A DNA stretch of 64,000 bases from Edwardsiella anguillarum (GCF_008801815.1 NZ_VZOX01000008.1), one strand, 5' to 3'; positions 25,389 through 34,120 are shown, counted from the stretch's first letter. Numbers and translations: made by a program. The notes: generated by a model from the letters alone, not told the origin.

Positions 25389-26090
25389 TTACAGACCGGC
25401 TTCACGCTGCAGGCTGTCGGGATCAAGCAGGGTAATATACTCCCCATCAACCGCGATAATCTGCTGCGCCTTCAGGGTGAACAGGATGCGATTGATGCTG
25501 CGCACAGCGGCGGCAAACTCGTGGCTGAGCTGCTGTTTGTCCAATGCGATGCGCTCGCTCTCCTGCTGCGCAAAGCGGTGCCACAGCGTCAGCGATACCC
25601 GCTGTTGCAGGGTATACAGGCTGTCGGCACCGGCCTTGGCAGACAGGTGATAATACTGCTGGCTGCAGGTACGCAGTATGCGTTGATTAAAATGGTTATC
25701 CAGCGCCAGCCAACGGTGGAAGTCATCGCGGGTGAGCTCCAGTAGACGCGTCTCGCGGGTGGCTTCGACCGAGCAAATATAGGGGCGCTGTTCAAATATT
25801 TCCAGCTCCCCCAAGATGTCTCCCTGGTGGTAGCGAGCCTGCTGATAACGGCGTCCGTCGTCAGCTTCAAAAAAGATGTCGGCTTCTCCCTGCAATATTA
25901 GTCGGAAATGCTGGCAGATATCGCCTTGCCGGCAGATCAGCCCGTTCTGAGCGACCGTTCGCGCGGACCAGCGGCGCATGATGCTCAGCGGACAGTGCTT
26001 AACCCAATCGTAGAGGGCGGCATTGGCGGTGACCTGTGCAATGATGGCCTGCCACGCTTCGCTGTGCATGCCGCAGTTAGCTTTGAACAC
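25389..26090 (-). CDS. Crp/Fnr-family regulator upstream of the phosphorylase-pnuC genes
   Basis: The product has about 233 residues. A cyclic-nucleotide-type jelly roll is visible: LICRQGDICQHFRLILQGEADIF, then HQGDILGELEIF and VEATRETRLLELTRDDF. A helix and a C-terminal HTH region follow (LDKQQLSHEFAAAVRSINRILFTLKAQQIIAV). The domain order is that of Crp/Fnr regulators similar to the YeiL/nucleoside-linked group. It lacks the Fnr cysteine cluster. The GTG at 26090 has AAGGA nine bases upstream; an ATG at 26069 is the alternative. It probably regulates its own operon with the nucleoside phosphorylase and pnuC. Confidence 0.72.
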   Translation of the reverse strand: MFKANCGMHSEAWQAIIAQVTANAALYDWVKHCPLSIMRRWSARTVAQNGLICRQGDICQHFRLILQGEADIFFEADDGRRYQQARYHQGDILGELEIFEQRPYICSVEATRETRLLELTRDDFHRWLALDNHFNQRILRTCSQQYYHLSAKAGADSLYTLQQRVSLTLWHRFAQQESERIALDKQQLSHEFAAAVRSINRILFTLKAQQIIAVDGEYITLLDPDSLQREAGL

Positions 26091-26177
26091 TATAGATATT
26101 CCTTCGGTTACGGGACAGGACGGGCGTCCGCTGCGGCAGCAACGGGGGCGTAAAAACTGCCGACGGGCTCTGATATT

Positions 26178-26215
26178 ACACACCCGCCCGGGACAAATGT
26201 CCCGGGCGGGTGTGT
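26178..26215. terminator. Perfect 17-bp palindrome between the DcuC-like gene and the Crp-like operon
   Basis: ACACACCCGCCCGGGAC (26178-26194) pairs fully with 26199-26215 around an AAAT loop. It lies 51 bases past the DcuC-like stop on the minus strand and 88 bases before the Crp-like start. The stem is very strong but no T-run follows on either strand. It may act as terminator/mRNA end for the add-DcuC unit or as an insulating element. Confidence 0.65.
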
Positions 26216-26265
26216 TGTGGCGGGATATGTGACGGCGATCTCGTTTGGATACGCCGCGGACGGAC

Positions 26266-27522
26266 TCAGATCAGGACGATCAGCAGCAGCAGCCCCACCA
26301 GCATCACCGGCGCGGTGCGCTTGACCAGATCGAGCGGCGAGACGCCGACCATGCCGGCGACCACGATGGCGGCGGCGGAGAGCGGCGAGGCGGTGCGCCC
26401 CAGGTAGCTGGCGAAGGCGGCGGCGGTTCCCAGGCTGGTGCCATCCATGCCAAAGGCGGCGGCGTGGGGGGTTATGGCCTCGTTGAAGGCGTAGGCCGCG
26501 GCGTCGCCGGATCCTATCACGATGGCCATCAGAAACGGGCCGACGGTGCCGCCGAAGCGGGCAGCCTGCGGGTAGTCGATCAGCAGCGTTTTGGCGGCAT
26601 CGATAAGCCCTATGGCGCTCAGGCCGGCCACAAAGACCCCGGCGCAGATGATAATGCCGAACACGTCGCTGTAGGCTTTGCCCATGCCGTCGAAGAAGGC
26701 GGGAATCGCTTTGCCCGGGTGGGTACGGGTGACCAGCAGGGTGGCGAGGATCCCCCACATGACCGCCTGCGGAACCCCCATCTTCAGCCAGCTGACGCCG
26801 CCGAAGGCGCCGAGCATCAGCAGGGTGACCGGCAGCAGCGGCATCAGCGCGGCCAGCAGATTGATCGGTTGGTGGTTGGCCTGCATCTCGCTTTCCAGCG
26901 TTGAGTGATAGCCGCGATGCTCACGGCGCAGCAGGGCGGTCAGCGTCATGCCGACCATGATCAGCAGCCCCAGCCACACCACGGTCATGGCGCGTGAGCC
27001 GATGATGGTCATCACGTCGCCACCGACGATCTTGGCCACCAGGGCCATGTGCGGACTGCCCGGATTGAGCAGGCTGGCGCCGAAGGTGCCCGCCAGTACC
27101 GCGGCGCCGGCCATCACCGGGTGGATACCCGCCGCCAGCTGCAGCGGGATCATGGTGATACCGGCGGCGGCGGCGGCTCCGGCGGCGCTGGGCAGCGCCA
27201 GCTGGACGAAGGTGGTCAGCAGAATGGTGCCGGGGATCAGCAGCAGACCGACGCGGCGCAGCGGTACGCTCAGCAGGCGTACCAGGTGGCGGTCACAGCC
27301 GGTAAACTTCATCACGGTGGCGAAGCCGATGGCCGACAGGATCGCCTGGATCAGCCCCTCGGAGACCATCTTCTGGGCAAAGCTGTTCATCGCCGCCATC
27401 GGATCGGCGGCCAGCAGGCACATCAGCAGGCCGGAGAACAGCAGCACGGTGCGGGTATCCTGGCGCTTGATCAACAGGATCACCGTCAGGATCAGGATCG
27501 CAATACCGGCAATAACTAACAT
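26266..27522 (-). CDS. DcuC-family carrier (C4-dicarboxylate or related)
   Basis: The 418-residue membrane protein has about 12 hydrophobic segments with many Ala, Gly and Leu. FVQLALPSAAGAAAAAGITM near residue 108, FGASLLNPGSPHMALVAKI near 150 and VIGSGDAAAYAFNEAITPHA near 345 resemble the repeated substrate-binding hairpins of the DcuC/ion transporter superfamily. E. coli DcuC is longer (461). It starts 3 bases after the adenosine-deaminase-like gene, so they form one transcription unit. The substrate may therefore be a nucleoside product rather than a dicarboxylate; this is inference. Confidence 0.65.
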   Translation of the reverse strand: MLVIAGIAILILTVILLIKRQDTRTVLLFSGLLMCLLAADPMAAMNSFAQKMVSEGLIQAILSAIGFATVMKFTGCDRHLVRLLSVPLRRVGLLLIPGTILLTTFVQLALPSAAGAAAAAGITMIPLQLAAGIHPVMAGAAVLAGTFGASLLNPGSPHMALVAKIVGGDVMTIIGSRAMTVVWLGLLIMVGMTLTALLRREHRGYHSTLESEMQANHQPINLLAALMPLLPVTLLMLGAFGGVSWLKMGVPQAVMWGILATLLVTRTHPGKAIPAFFDGMGKAYSDVFGIIICAGVFVAGLSAIGLIDAAKTLLIDYPQAARFGGTVGPFLMAIVIGSGDAAAYAFNEAITPHAAAFGMDGTSLGTAAAFASYLGRTASPLSAAAIVVAGMVGVSPLDLVKRTAPVMLVGLLLLIVLI

Positions 27523-27525
27523 GGT

Positions 27526-28644
27526 TTAGTCTCCCGAGACAGGGCGTTGGTAGATGACGTGGCGCTGCGTATCGTAGGGCGGCTCCTGCGCCAGCCGGGC
27601 ACGCAGGGCATCGAACTCGGCCAGCCACTGGATGCGCCAACGCGCCTTGAGCGGCGCCGGCTGCCAGCAGGCGTCGATGGCGTTGGCCAGCATGGTTCGC
27701 ACTCCGTCGAGATCGAAGCCGAACTCCTCCACCATGACCCGGTAGCATTCGGCGCCGTTGGTGTCGTGCATATGCCAGTCGTCGGTGGCCGGGATCAGGT
27801 TGATGCCCGCCGCCGCCATGCGGCGGATGGGATGGCATTGGCGCCACGTGTCGCGATCGGGCCAGCGCTTGAGGAAGAAGGTGTTGCTGGGCACCACGGT
27901 AAAGGGAACGCCGTCGCGGGCGCAGCGCGCCATCAGCTCGGGGTTATCGACGATGCTGTAGCCGTGATCGATGCGATCGAGGTGCAGCAGATCCAGTCCG
28001 CTCTCCACGTTACGCCAGTGCAGGCCGAACTCGCTGCAGTGGCCGGTCAGGCGCAGTCCGCCCTGACGCGCCAGACGGTAGGCTTTCCAGAAGTGCTCTA
28101 TCGGCGCATCGTGTTCGCGGTAGTCGATGCCGATTCCGGGCACCAGCGGGTGCGGGTGCGATAGCACCGTCTCCACCATGCGTACGGCTTCTTCGGGACT
28201 CTTTTCGCGGTTGATGGCCGGCAGGAACAGCGCGTGGATATCCCAGCGCTGGGCGGCGCAGGCTAGTCCCTCCGCCAGCGCGGCGGTGACCTCGGCATAG
28301 GGCAGCGCGGTGTCAGAGGGGTTCCAGAACAGCTCCAGGTGGCGTACGCCGGTCGCCGCGGCGTCCTCGGCCACCTCCTGCATGACCCGGCAGTAGTCCT
28401 GGGGGCGCGTCAGCAGCGGGTAGAGGAAATTAAGGGCGGCGATACCGCCTTTGACCTGACCGGTCTCCGCCTGATAGCGGCGGTAGAAGCTCTTGGCATC
28501 GCGTTCACTGAGGGTCACGCCCGCCTGCTTCGCCAGGTCGCGCATCGTCTCTAGGCGAACGCCGCCCAGCAGGTGGTAGTGCAGATCCAGTTTGGGGAAT
28601 CTGGCCAGAAAATCCGGCCAGGTAATCGTTTGCGTCGCTGGCAT
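27526..28644 (-). CDS. Adenosine-deaminase-family hydrolase
   Basis: The 372-residue product has the metal-binding set of the adenosine/AMP deaminase family: LDLHYHLLGG (HxH, residues about 19-26), LTGHCSEFGLHW in place of the usual HAGE, RIDHGYSI, and LIPATDDWHMH in place of NTDDP. The catalytic Glu of the H-x-x-E motif is kept. The variant motifs set it apart from classical Add, so deamination of adenosine is only a first guess. Start MPATQTIT at 28644 has AGG upstream. It is the first gene of a unit with the DcuC-like carrier. Confidence 0.72.
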   Translation of the reverse strand: MPATQTITWPDFLARFPKLDLHYHLLGGVRLETMRDLAKQAGVTLSERDAKSFYRRYQAETGQVKGGIAALNFLYPLLTRPQDYCRVMQEVAEDAAATGVRHLELFWNPSDTALPYAEVTAALAEGLACAAQRWDIHALFLPAINREKSPEEAVRMVETVLSHPHPLVPGIGIDYREHDAPIEHFWKAYRLARQGGLRLTGHCSEFGLHWRNVESGLDLLHLDRIDHGYSIVDNPELMARCARDGVPFTVVPSNTFFLKRWPDRDTWRQCHPIRRMAAAGINLIPATDDWHMHDTNGAECYRVMVEEFGFDLDGVRTMLANAIDACWQPAPLKARWRIQWLAEFDALRARLAQEPPYDTQRHVIYQRPVSGD

Positions 28645-28765
28645 TGACCTATCCCGCGGCAGAAAAAGGGAAAGGCGCATCATAGGGGAGCGCGCGCCGG
28701 GCGTGAAATGCTATTCCGGCATGGCTCAGGCCGATTCGGCACCGGGGCCGGTTTTTCGCCGGCGC

Positions 28766-29686
28766 TCAGCGCGCCGGCGCGGGCGGCGGCCAGAAGGCAT
28801 GGTCGGCGGCGATGCGCTGCGCCAGCCGCTGCCAGAAGGCCTCGGCGCGCTGGTGCAGGCGGGCGCGGTTGCGATAGAGGCGGATCTGATAGGGGACGCG
28901 CCAGCGCTGGCGATCCACGGCTACCAGCCGGCCCTCCGCCAGCTCTGCGCCGATCTGGCAGTCGGCGAGCCAGGTCAGGCCGTGGCCGCGCAGCGCCATC
29001 TGGCGGTGCAGATCGCACAGCGAGGCCTCAAACAGCGGCTGGGCGGGGAAGGGATACTGGGGCATCAGACGCTCTACCATGCGGGCGCTGTAGGAGTCCG
29101 GGGTGTAGCGCAGCACCGGCACCGGTTGTTCGCCCGGTTGAAAACGGGCCTGGCCGTTGGTATCGGGGGCGCTGACCAGCAGCAGATCGCCGCGCCCGAG
29201 CAGCAGGTTGTCAAACGGCGGCTGTAGCAGGGCGTGGTTATCAAAGGCCAGCAGGAAGTCACTCTCACCCTCCATCAGCGCCTCGACGGCGAAGTCCACC
29301 CGCAGAATATCAACGCCGAAGGGTAAGGGCGCCGGGTCGTCCGCGGTGACCGCGGCGATCAGGTCGAGCAGAAAAGGGGAGGAGAGGCTGTGGGGAGCGC
29401 TGAAACGTACCGGATGGAGCAGAGCCTGCGGGCGTCCGTTGATGTTGTTCAGCCCTTCGCGCCATTGGTTGGTCATGGCGTGGGCCAGCAGGCGAAACTG
29501 GTAGCCGGCGGGCGTCAGGGTCACCGGCGTGGTGCTGCGATCGACCAACTGCTGACCCACGCTCTGCTCCAGCGCCCGAATATGGCGGCCAAAGGCCGGC
29601 TGAGTGATATTGCGGCTGGCGGCGGCGCGGGAAAAGTTACGCAGCTCTGCCAGTGCCAGAAAGTCTTCAAGCCAGCCTATCTCCAT
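28766..29686 (-). CDS. LysR-family regulator (HypT/YjiE-like N-terminus)
   Basis: The 306-residue product starts MEIGWLEDFLALAELRNFSRA, then SRNITQPAFGRHIRALE, a LysR DNA-binding domain resembling E. coli HypT (YjiE). The C-terminal effector domain (from about residue 90) is LysR-like but does not obviously match HypT. It is divergent from the TRAP transporter genes across 378 bases, the classic layout of a LysR regulator and its target. The start at 29686 has GAGGGGGAG upstream; codons before it are not conserved. Confidence 0.8.
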   Translation of the reverse strand: MEIGWLEDFLALAELRNFSRAAASRNITQPAFGRHIRALEQSVGQQLVDRSTTPVTLTPAGYQFRLLAHAMTNQWREGLNNINGRPQALLHPVRFSAPHSLSSPFLLDLIAAVTADDPAPLPFGVDILRVDFAVEALMEGESDFLLAFDNHALLQPPFDNLLLGRGDLLLVSAPDTNGQARFQPGEQPVPVLRYTPDSYSARMVERLMPQYPFPAQPLFEASLCDLHRQMALRGHGLTWLADCQIGAELAEGRLVAVDRQRWRVPYQIRLYRNRARLHQRAEAFWQRLAQRIAADHAFWPPPAPAR

Positions 29687-30064
29687 CTCTGCTCCCCCTC
29701 CGCGGTTCTCCGGATGCTCCCCGCTATCCTGCCCTCTCGGCCAGTGGTATGACAACCCCGTCGCGCGATTCTCAGTGAATAATATATTTTTTCCGAACAT
29801 ACATGTAGGGAAAATAATTTGAATGATAAATATGGAGATTAAATCATCGGTATTTACGATGTAATTAAGCTGCTCAATTCGAATTATTTGGTGATCGAAG
29901 GCGCAGAATTGTATCTCTGATAAGAGAATTACCGAAAATGTGAGGCATGCACTGCCTACTTATCCGATAGCTAAAATAAGATGTCATACAGAAATTGGCG
30001 TAATTACTTATTTGTTCAGACCAAAAGTAACACATATTCAACCAATATCAGGGAGCCTTGCCAT
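29687..30064. promoter_or_regulatory. Divergent control region of LysR gene and TRAP operon
   Basis: These 378 bases are AT-rich between about 29770 and 30040 and contain no gene. The dyad around 29876-29886 (AATTCGAATT) is of the kind used by LysR proteins, but a T-N11-A site cannot be fixed by eye. The dctP ribosome site AGGGAG lies at about 30050. Confidence 0.45.
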
Positions 30065-31051
30065 ATGAAACTGAAAACTTTTTCCCGTCATATCCTCTGT
30101 GCAGCCGTGCTTTCTCTGATCGCTGGCGGCGCACAGGCAGCAGAGAAAGTCACGCTGAAACTGGCTCATAACCTTGAGCGCAGCCACGTTGTGCACCAAG
30201 CCTTCGAGCAGATGGCGAAAGAGGTACAACAACTTTCTAACGGCAATATGCGTATCCGTATTTACCCCAGCAGCCAGATGGGCAGCGCCCGCGAAACCCT
30301 CGAGCTGTTGCAGAACGGCGCGCTGGATATGACCAAAGGCTCCGGTAGCGATCTGGAATCATTCGATAACGTCTACGCCATTTATAATATGCCGTACCTG
30401 TTTAAGGATCAGCAGCACTTTAATAACGTCGTCTATGGTCCGGTCGGCAAAGAGATTATGGATTCCACCAAGGATAAGGGCTTCTTCGCCATGTCCGCCT
30501 ACGTCGCCGGTACCCGCAGCTTCTATGCCAAGAAGCCGATCACCTCGCCCGCCGATCTGAAAGGGATGAAAATCCGCGTTCAGGCCAGCCCGACCACCAT
30601 CAAGATGGTGGAGCTGATGGGCGGCTCTCCGACGCCGATCTCCTTCGGCGAGGTGTATACCGCCATGCAGCAGGGCGTGGTGGATGGCGCGGAGAACAAC
30701 ATACCTTCCTGGGTGCAGACCCGCCACATCGAAATCGCCAACGTCCTGTCTGAAGATGAGCACGCCTCGATTCCGGACTACCTGGTCATCGCCACCAAAA
30801 CCTGGGAGAAGCTGACCCCGGAGCAGCAGGCCATCCTGACCAAAGCCGCCCGCAATTCTGAAGTCTACCAGCAGAAGCTGTGGGATCAGGTCGATGCCGA
30901 GTCCCGCGCGCAGGCCAAAGCGATGGGTGCCAGCATCGTAACCGTAGACAAGGCACCGTTCCGTGCCGCCGTACAGCCGCTGTATGACGAGTTCCGCAAG
31001 GATCCGCAGCAGGCCGCGCTGCTGGACAAGTTCGAAGCCGCCGCGCAGTAA
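30065..31051 (+). CDS. TRAP transporter periplasmic substrate-binding protein (DctP family)
   Basis: This 328-residue protein captures an organic acid in the periplasm and hands it to the membrane subunits. A signal peptide (MKLKTFSRHILCAAVL to about AQAAEK) is followed by the DctP fold: LKLAHNLERSHVVHQAFEQM, IYPSSQMGSARETLELLQNG, and the signature GMKIRVQASPTTIKMVELMGGSPTPI split around its conserved Arg. FGEVYTAMQQGVVDGAENN follows. The ligand cannot be told from sequence; C4-dicarboxylates and sugar acids are typical. The frame upstream to 29981 is not conserved. Confidence 0.88.
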   Translation: MKLKTFSRHILCAAVLSLIAGGAQAAEKVTLKLAHNLERSHVVHQAFEQMAKEVQQLSNGNMRIRIYPSSQMGSARETLELLQNGALDMTKGSGSDLESFDNVYAIYNMPYLFKDQQHFNNVVYGPVGKEIMDSTKDKGFFAMSAYVAGTRSFYAKKPITSPADLKGMKIRVQASPTTIKMVELMGGSPTPISFGEVYTAMQQGVVDGAENNIPSWVQTRHIEIANVLSEDEHASIPDYLVIATKTWEKLTPEQQAILTKAARNSEVYQQKLWDQVDAESRAQAKAMGASIVTVDKAPFRAAVQPLYDEFRKDPQQAALLDKFEAAAQ

Positions 31052-31114
31052 CGCCGTTATGCGCGGGCGAGAGATACGCCCGCGCCGTTTCATCCCGCTA
31101 TTTGGATAGACCGT

Positions 31115-31618
31115 ATGATTCTCGATCGGATCAAAAAAATCGTCGACCGCAGTATCGCCTCGTTTGCGGTGGTGGTGATGGTGGCGCTGGTGGCCTGCGT
31201 CGTCTGGCAGGTATTCAGCCGTTATGTGCTCAGTCAGCCCAGTACCCTGACTGATGAACTGGCGCGTTTTCTGATGATTTGGGTCGGCCTGCTGGGTGCC
31301 GCCTATACCGTGGGCGCCCAGCGCCATCTGTCGATTGATCTGCTGGCAATGTCGGTCAGTGCCCGTACCCAGGCCGCGCTGAGCGTGCTGGTCAATCTGC
31401 TGGTGATGGTGTTCTCGTTCCTGGTAATGATCGTTGGGGGGCGAATGCTGATCGAAAAGACCCTGGAGACGGCGCAGCTGTCGGCGGCGATGCAGATCCC
31501 GATGGGGTATGTCTATTTTATTCTGCCGCTGAGCGGCGCCATCATCATTTTTTATAGTCTGTACTTTGTGATCAGTGGAATGAAGAAACTGGCCATCCCG
31601 CAAGGAGTGAATAACTGA
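31115..31618 (+). CDS. TRAP transporter small permease (DctQ family)
   Basis: The 167-residue protein has four hydrophobic segments, with the family patterns VVWQVFSRYVLSQPSTLTDELARFLMIWVGLLG at residues about 30-62 (read here in two parts: VVWQVFSRYVL and TDELARFLMIW) and AAYTVGAQRHLSIDLL. DctQ couples the binding protein to the large permease. It starts 63 bases after dctP and overlaps dctM at TGATG. Confidence 0.87.
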   Translation: MILDRIKKIVDRSIASFAVVVMVALVACVVWQVFSRYVLSQPSTLTDELARFLMIWVGLLGAAYTVGAQRHLSIDLLAMSVSARTQAALSVLVNLLVMVFSFLVMIVGGRMLIEKTLETAQLSAAMQIPMGYVYFILPLSGAIIIFYSLYFVISGMKKLAIPQGVNN

Positions 31619-32919
31619 TGGAGAGCTATATCGCCCTGACCCTGTTTGGCAGCTTCTTCTTTCTGGTGTTTGTCGGTGTGCCGATTTCATTCTCTATCGG
31701 TATCGCCACCTTTGCCTCCATGCTGCTGATGTTTCCGTGGGAGATCGCTACCATTACCGTCGCGCAGCGTCTGGCCAACGGGCTGGATAACTTTGCGCTG
31801 CTGGCAATACCGTTCTTTATCTTTGCCGGCACCCTGATGAACAGCGGCGGTATCGCCATTCGATTGATCAACCTGGCACAGGTGATGGTAGGACGTGTGC
31901 CCGGCTCCCTGGGGCACGTTAACGTGCTGGCCAACATGATGTTCGGCTCCATCTCCGGCTCGGCGGTGGCGGCGGCGGCGGCGGTGGGGGGGACCCTGCA
32001 CCCGATCCAGACCCGCGAAGGCTATGATCCGGCCTTCTGTACGGCGGTGAACGTGTCGTCCTGTATCACCGGGCTGTTGATTCCGCCGTCCAACGTGCTG
32101 ATCGTCTTCTCCCTGACCGCCGGCGGCGTGTCGGTGGCGTCGCTGTTCCTGGCCGGCTATCTGCCGGGGATCCTGATGGGGCTGTCGATCATGGTGGTGT
32201 GCGCCTTTATCGCCAAGGCGCGTAACTATCCGGTCAGCGCGCGTCCGACCCTGCGTCAGGCAGGTAAAGCTTTCTGGGATGCCTGGCCCAGCTTGCTGCT
32301 GGTATTCATCGTGATGGGCGGGATCCTCGGTGGTGTCTTTACCGCGACCGAAGCCTCGGCGATCGCCGTGGTGTACACCTTTGTGCTGTCGGTGCTGATT
32401 TATCGCGAAGTGAAGTGGCGTGATTTGCCGCGGCTGATCCTGGAGTCGGTGGTGACGACCTCCATCGTACTGCTGCTGATTGGCTTCTCCGTCGGCATGT
32501 CCTGGGCGATGACCAACGCGGATATCCCTTACATGATCAGCGATGCGCTGATGGGGATTTCGGAAAATCCGATCGTCATCCTGCTGCTGATCAACATTGT
32601 GCTGCTGATCGTCGGTATCTTTATGGATATGACCCCGGCGGTCCTGATCTTTACCCCGATCTTCCTGCCGATCGCACAGGAGCTGGGGATGGATCCGGTA
32701 CACTTCGGGATCATGATGGTCGCCAACCTGTGTATCGGCCTGCTGACGCCGCCGGTCGGTAGCGCGCTGTTCGTCGGCTGCTCTATCTCCGGCGTGAAGA
32801 TCCAGCAGCTGATTAAGCCGCTGCTGCCCTTCTACCTGGCGCTGATCGTTGCGCTGATGATGATCACCTATATCCCGCAGATCTCCCTGTTTGTGCCGCA
32901 GCTGTTCGGCCTGATGTAA
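31618..32919 (+). CDS. TRAP transporter large permease (DctM family)
   Basis: The 433-residue protein has about 12 membrane segments and is the sodium-driven permease of the TRAP system. Diagnostic stretches are FALLAIPFFIFAGTLMNSGG, SISGSAVAAAAAVG, SSCITGLLIPPSNVLIVFS and MDMTPAVLIFTPIFLPIA. The ATG overlaps the dctQ stop. It ends the operon before two hairpin terminators. Confidence 0.92.
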   Translation: MESYIALTLFGSFFFLVFVGVPISFSIGIATFASMLLMFPWEIATITVAQRLANGLDNFALLAIPFFIFAGTLMNSGGIAIRLINLAQVMVGRVPGSLGHVNVLANMMFGSISGSAVAAAAAVGGTLHPIQTREGYDPAFCTAVNVSSCITGLLIPPSNVLIVFSLTAGGVSVASLFLAGYLPGILMGLSIMVVCAFIAKARNYPVSARPTLRQAGKAFWDAWPSLLLVFIVMGGILGGVFTATEASAIAVVYTFVLSVLIYREVKWRDLPRLILESVVTTSIVLLLIGFSVGMSWAMTNADIPYMISDALMGISENPIVILLLINIVLLIVGIFMDMTPAVLIFTPIFLPIAQELGMDPVHFGIMMVANLCIGLLTPPVGSALFVGCSISGVKIQQLIKPLLPFYLALIVALMMITYIPQISLFVPQLFGLM

Positions 32920-32936
32920 GCGGAGTCACAACCCGG

Positions 32937-32961
32937 AAGGCAGAGTTTATCTCTGCCTTTT
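32937..32961 (+). terminator. First terminator after the TRAP operon
   Basis: AAGGCAGAG (32937-32945) pairs with CTCTGCC plus two T (32951-32959) around a TTTAT loop, followed by T residues. A classic intrinsic terminator 18 bases past dctM. Confidence 0.88.
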
Positions 32962-32990
32962 CGCATTTTTCCACCCGCCGTCGGGTATCA

Positions 32991-33026
32991 ATCCCCCGCG
33001 TTTTTAGTGAACCGCGGGGGATTTTT
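32991..33026 (+). terminator. Second terminator after the TRAP operon
   Basis: ATCCCCCGCG (32991-33000) and CGCGGGGGAT (33013-33022) form a 10-bp GC-rich stem with a 12-base loop, followed by TTTT. It backs up the first terminator or insulates the decayed gene beyond. Confidence 0.75.
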
Positions 33027-33094
33027 CATTACCGCGCCCGGTCTGCGCTGACATCAAGAGCGCGGCGCCGTTAGCGTTCCCCTCCAACGCGCGC

Positions 33095-33610
33095 TGCCGG
33101 CATCCGGTTTTTTAACGGTGCGATGCCGATGCCCTGCGCGATCCCATCCAGCGTCAGCTTACCCTATGGGGTAATCCGGTAGCCTTTCCGTGTTTATCCT
33201 GCTGCGCGCGCGGCAGTACGCTCTTCACGCCGACGTTGCTATCGTTGGTCAGCGCCAGCGTTGTGCTGTCGATGCGCGCCAGCCACGCGGCTTTCTTCTG
33301 TTGCCAGCCCAGCTTACGCAGGTCAGCCGCCGGCGTGTGTCCACGAGCGTTATGCCACGCTGTGCCAGGTTCGCGGCCGGCCGGTCAAATGTGCTCAGGT
33401 CGCTGGCGTGAGCCTGGTCGACTGCCTCGGGGGGCATGGCGTCGTCGTGTTCTACCAGCAGGATACGCTGGGTATCGGTCGCTACGATATCGCCGATCCC
33501 GGCGTCACTGCGCTTAGCATCTGCCGCGGCATCGATCGGATAGCCGTACACCGCCGTTTTACCGCAGGCCGGATCAACGCTGACCAGGCGGATCAACAGT
33601 GCTCGGCGTC
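33095..33610 (-). pseudogene. Decayed gene, probably esterase-like phytase family
   Basis: Minus-strand translation gives a continuous protein-like reading only if frames are switched. The pieces are RLVSVDPACGKTAVYGYPID, GIGDIVATDTQRILLVEHDD and AANLAQRGITLVDTRR; then, in another frame, ADLRKLGWQQKKAAWLARID and LALTNDSNVGVKSVLPRA; then, in a third, KLTLDGIAQGIGIAP. This order resembles the C-terminal part of proteins annotated as esterase-like activity of phytase. The family call rests on recognition alone. The frameshifts near 33320 and 33175 and missing ends show it is not functional. Confidence 0.45.
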
Positions 33611-33916
33611 AACGCCACGCACCGTTACGGGATACGTCCTAGCGCCCTATAACGCCGAGGGGCAGAAAATGATACGGCACTGAAATCGGCGGGAAGCTAT
33701 CGGTCGGGCGGAGGGGGAAACGGGCAGTATTATGCCCGTGTGGCGCGGCCTGACGGGATGTTTCAGCAAAACCAGCGGGGGGCTTCGTTATCACCGAATT
33801 ATCTGGTCTGACAGCTCACAAAAAGCAGATTTAGTCGCGCGGAGAATTGCGCCGTCGGTTGCCTGTGAGATAATGAACCGGTTCGCAGGATTCGGCTAAA
33901 ATCCCGCTGAACGACT

Positions 33917-33974
33917 CCCGATTCTGACAGATCGGGTTCAGAAAGCAGAGAGGCTCTCCCCCCTCTGCTTTCGC
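33917..33974 (+). terminator. Two adjacent hairpins upstream of the beta-glucosidase gene
   Basis: CCCGAT/ATCGGG (around 33917-33936) forms a short hairpin. It is followed by AAAGCAGAG (33942-33950) pairing with CTCTGCTTT (33963-33971), ending in a pyrimidine-rich tail. The second is a plausible intrinsic terminator on either strand. No gene is recognised between 33611 and 34316; the ORF on the minus strand to 34116 is low-complexity and rejected. Confidence 0.5.
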
Positions 33975-34051
33975 TTTTCTGCCCCGCGTCATCCCCCCGC
34001 TCCGTCGCCTGCGCGCCGCGTATACAGTCTGCGTCTCTGCTACGATGAACG

Positions 34052-34120
34052 ACCACTTCCACCTTCGCGCTTACATCCGCGTTCACCTCCAGCTCCACGT
34101 CTACCTCCGCGTCCACCTCT
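34052..34120. repeat. Degenerate CCACCTCCGCGT-type tandem repeat
   Basis: Five or six imperfect copies of a 12-18-base pyrimidine-rich unit (CCACCTTCGCG, TTCACCTCCAGC, CTACCTCCGCG, TCCACCTC) follow one another. On the minus strand they would code for alternating acidic and valine residues, but no gene context supports expression. Confidence 0.4.

Noticed and set aside
33799..34116. 105-codon minus-strand ORF
   Set aside because: Its N-terminus is the acidic-valine translation of a degenerate tandem repeat and the rest has no family features or ribosome site.
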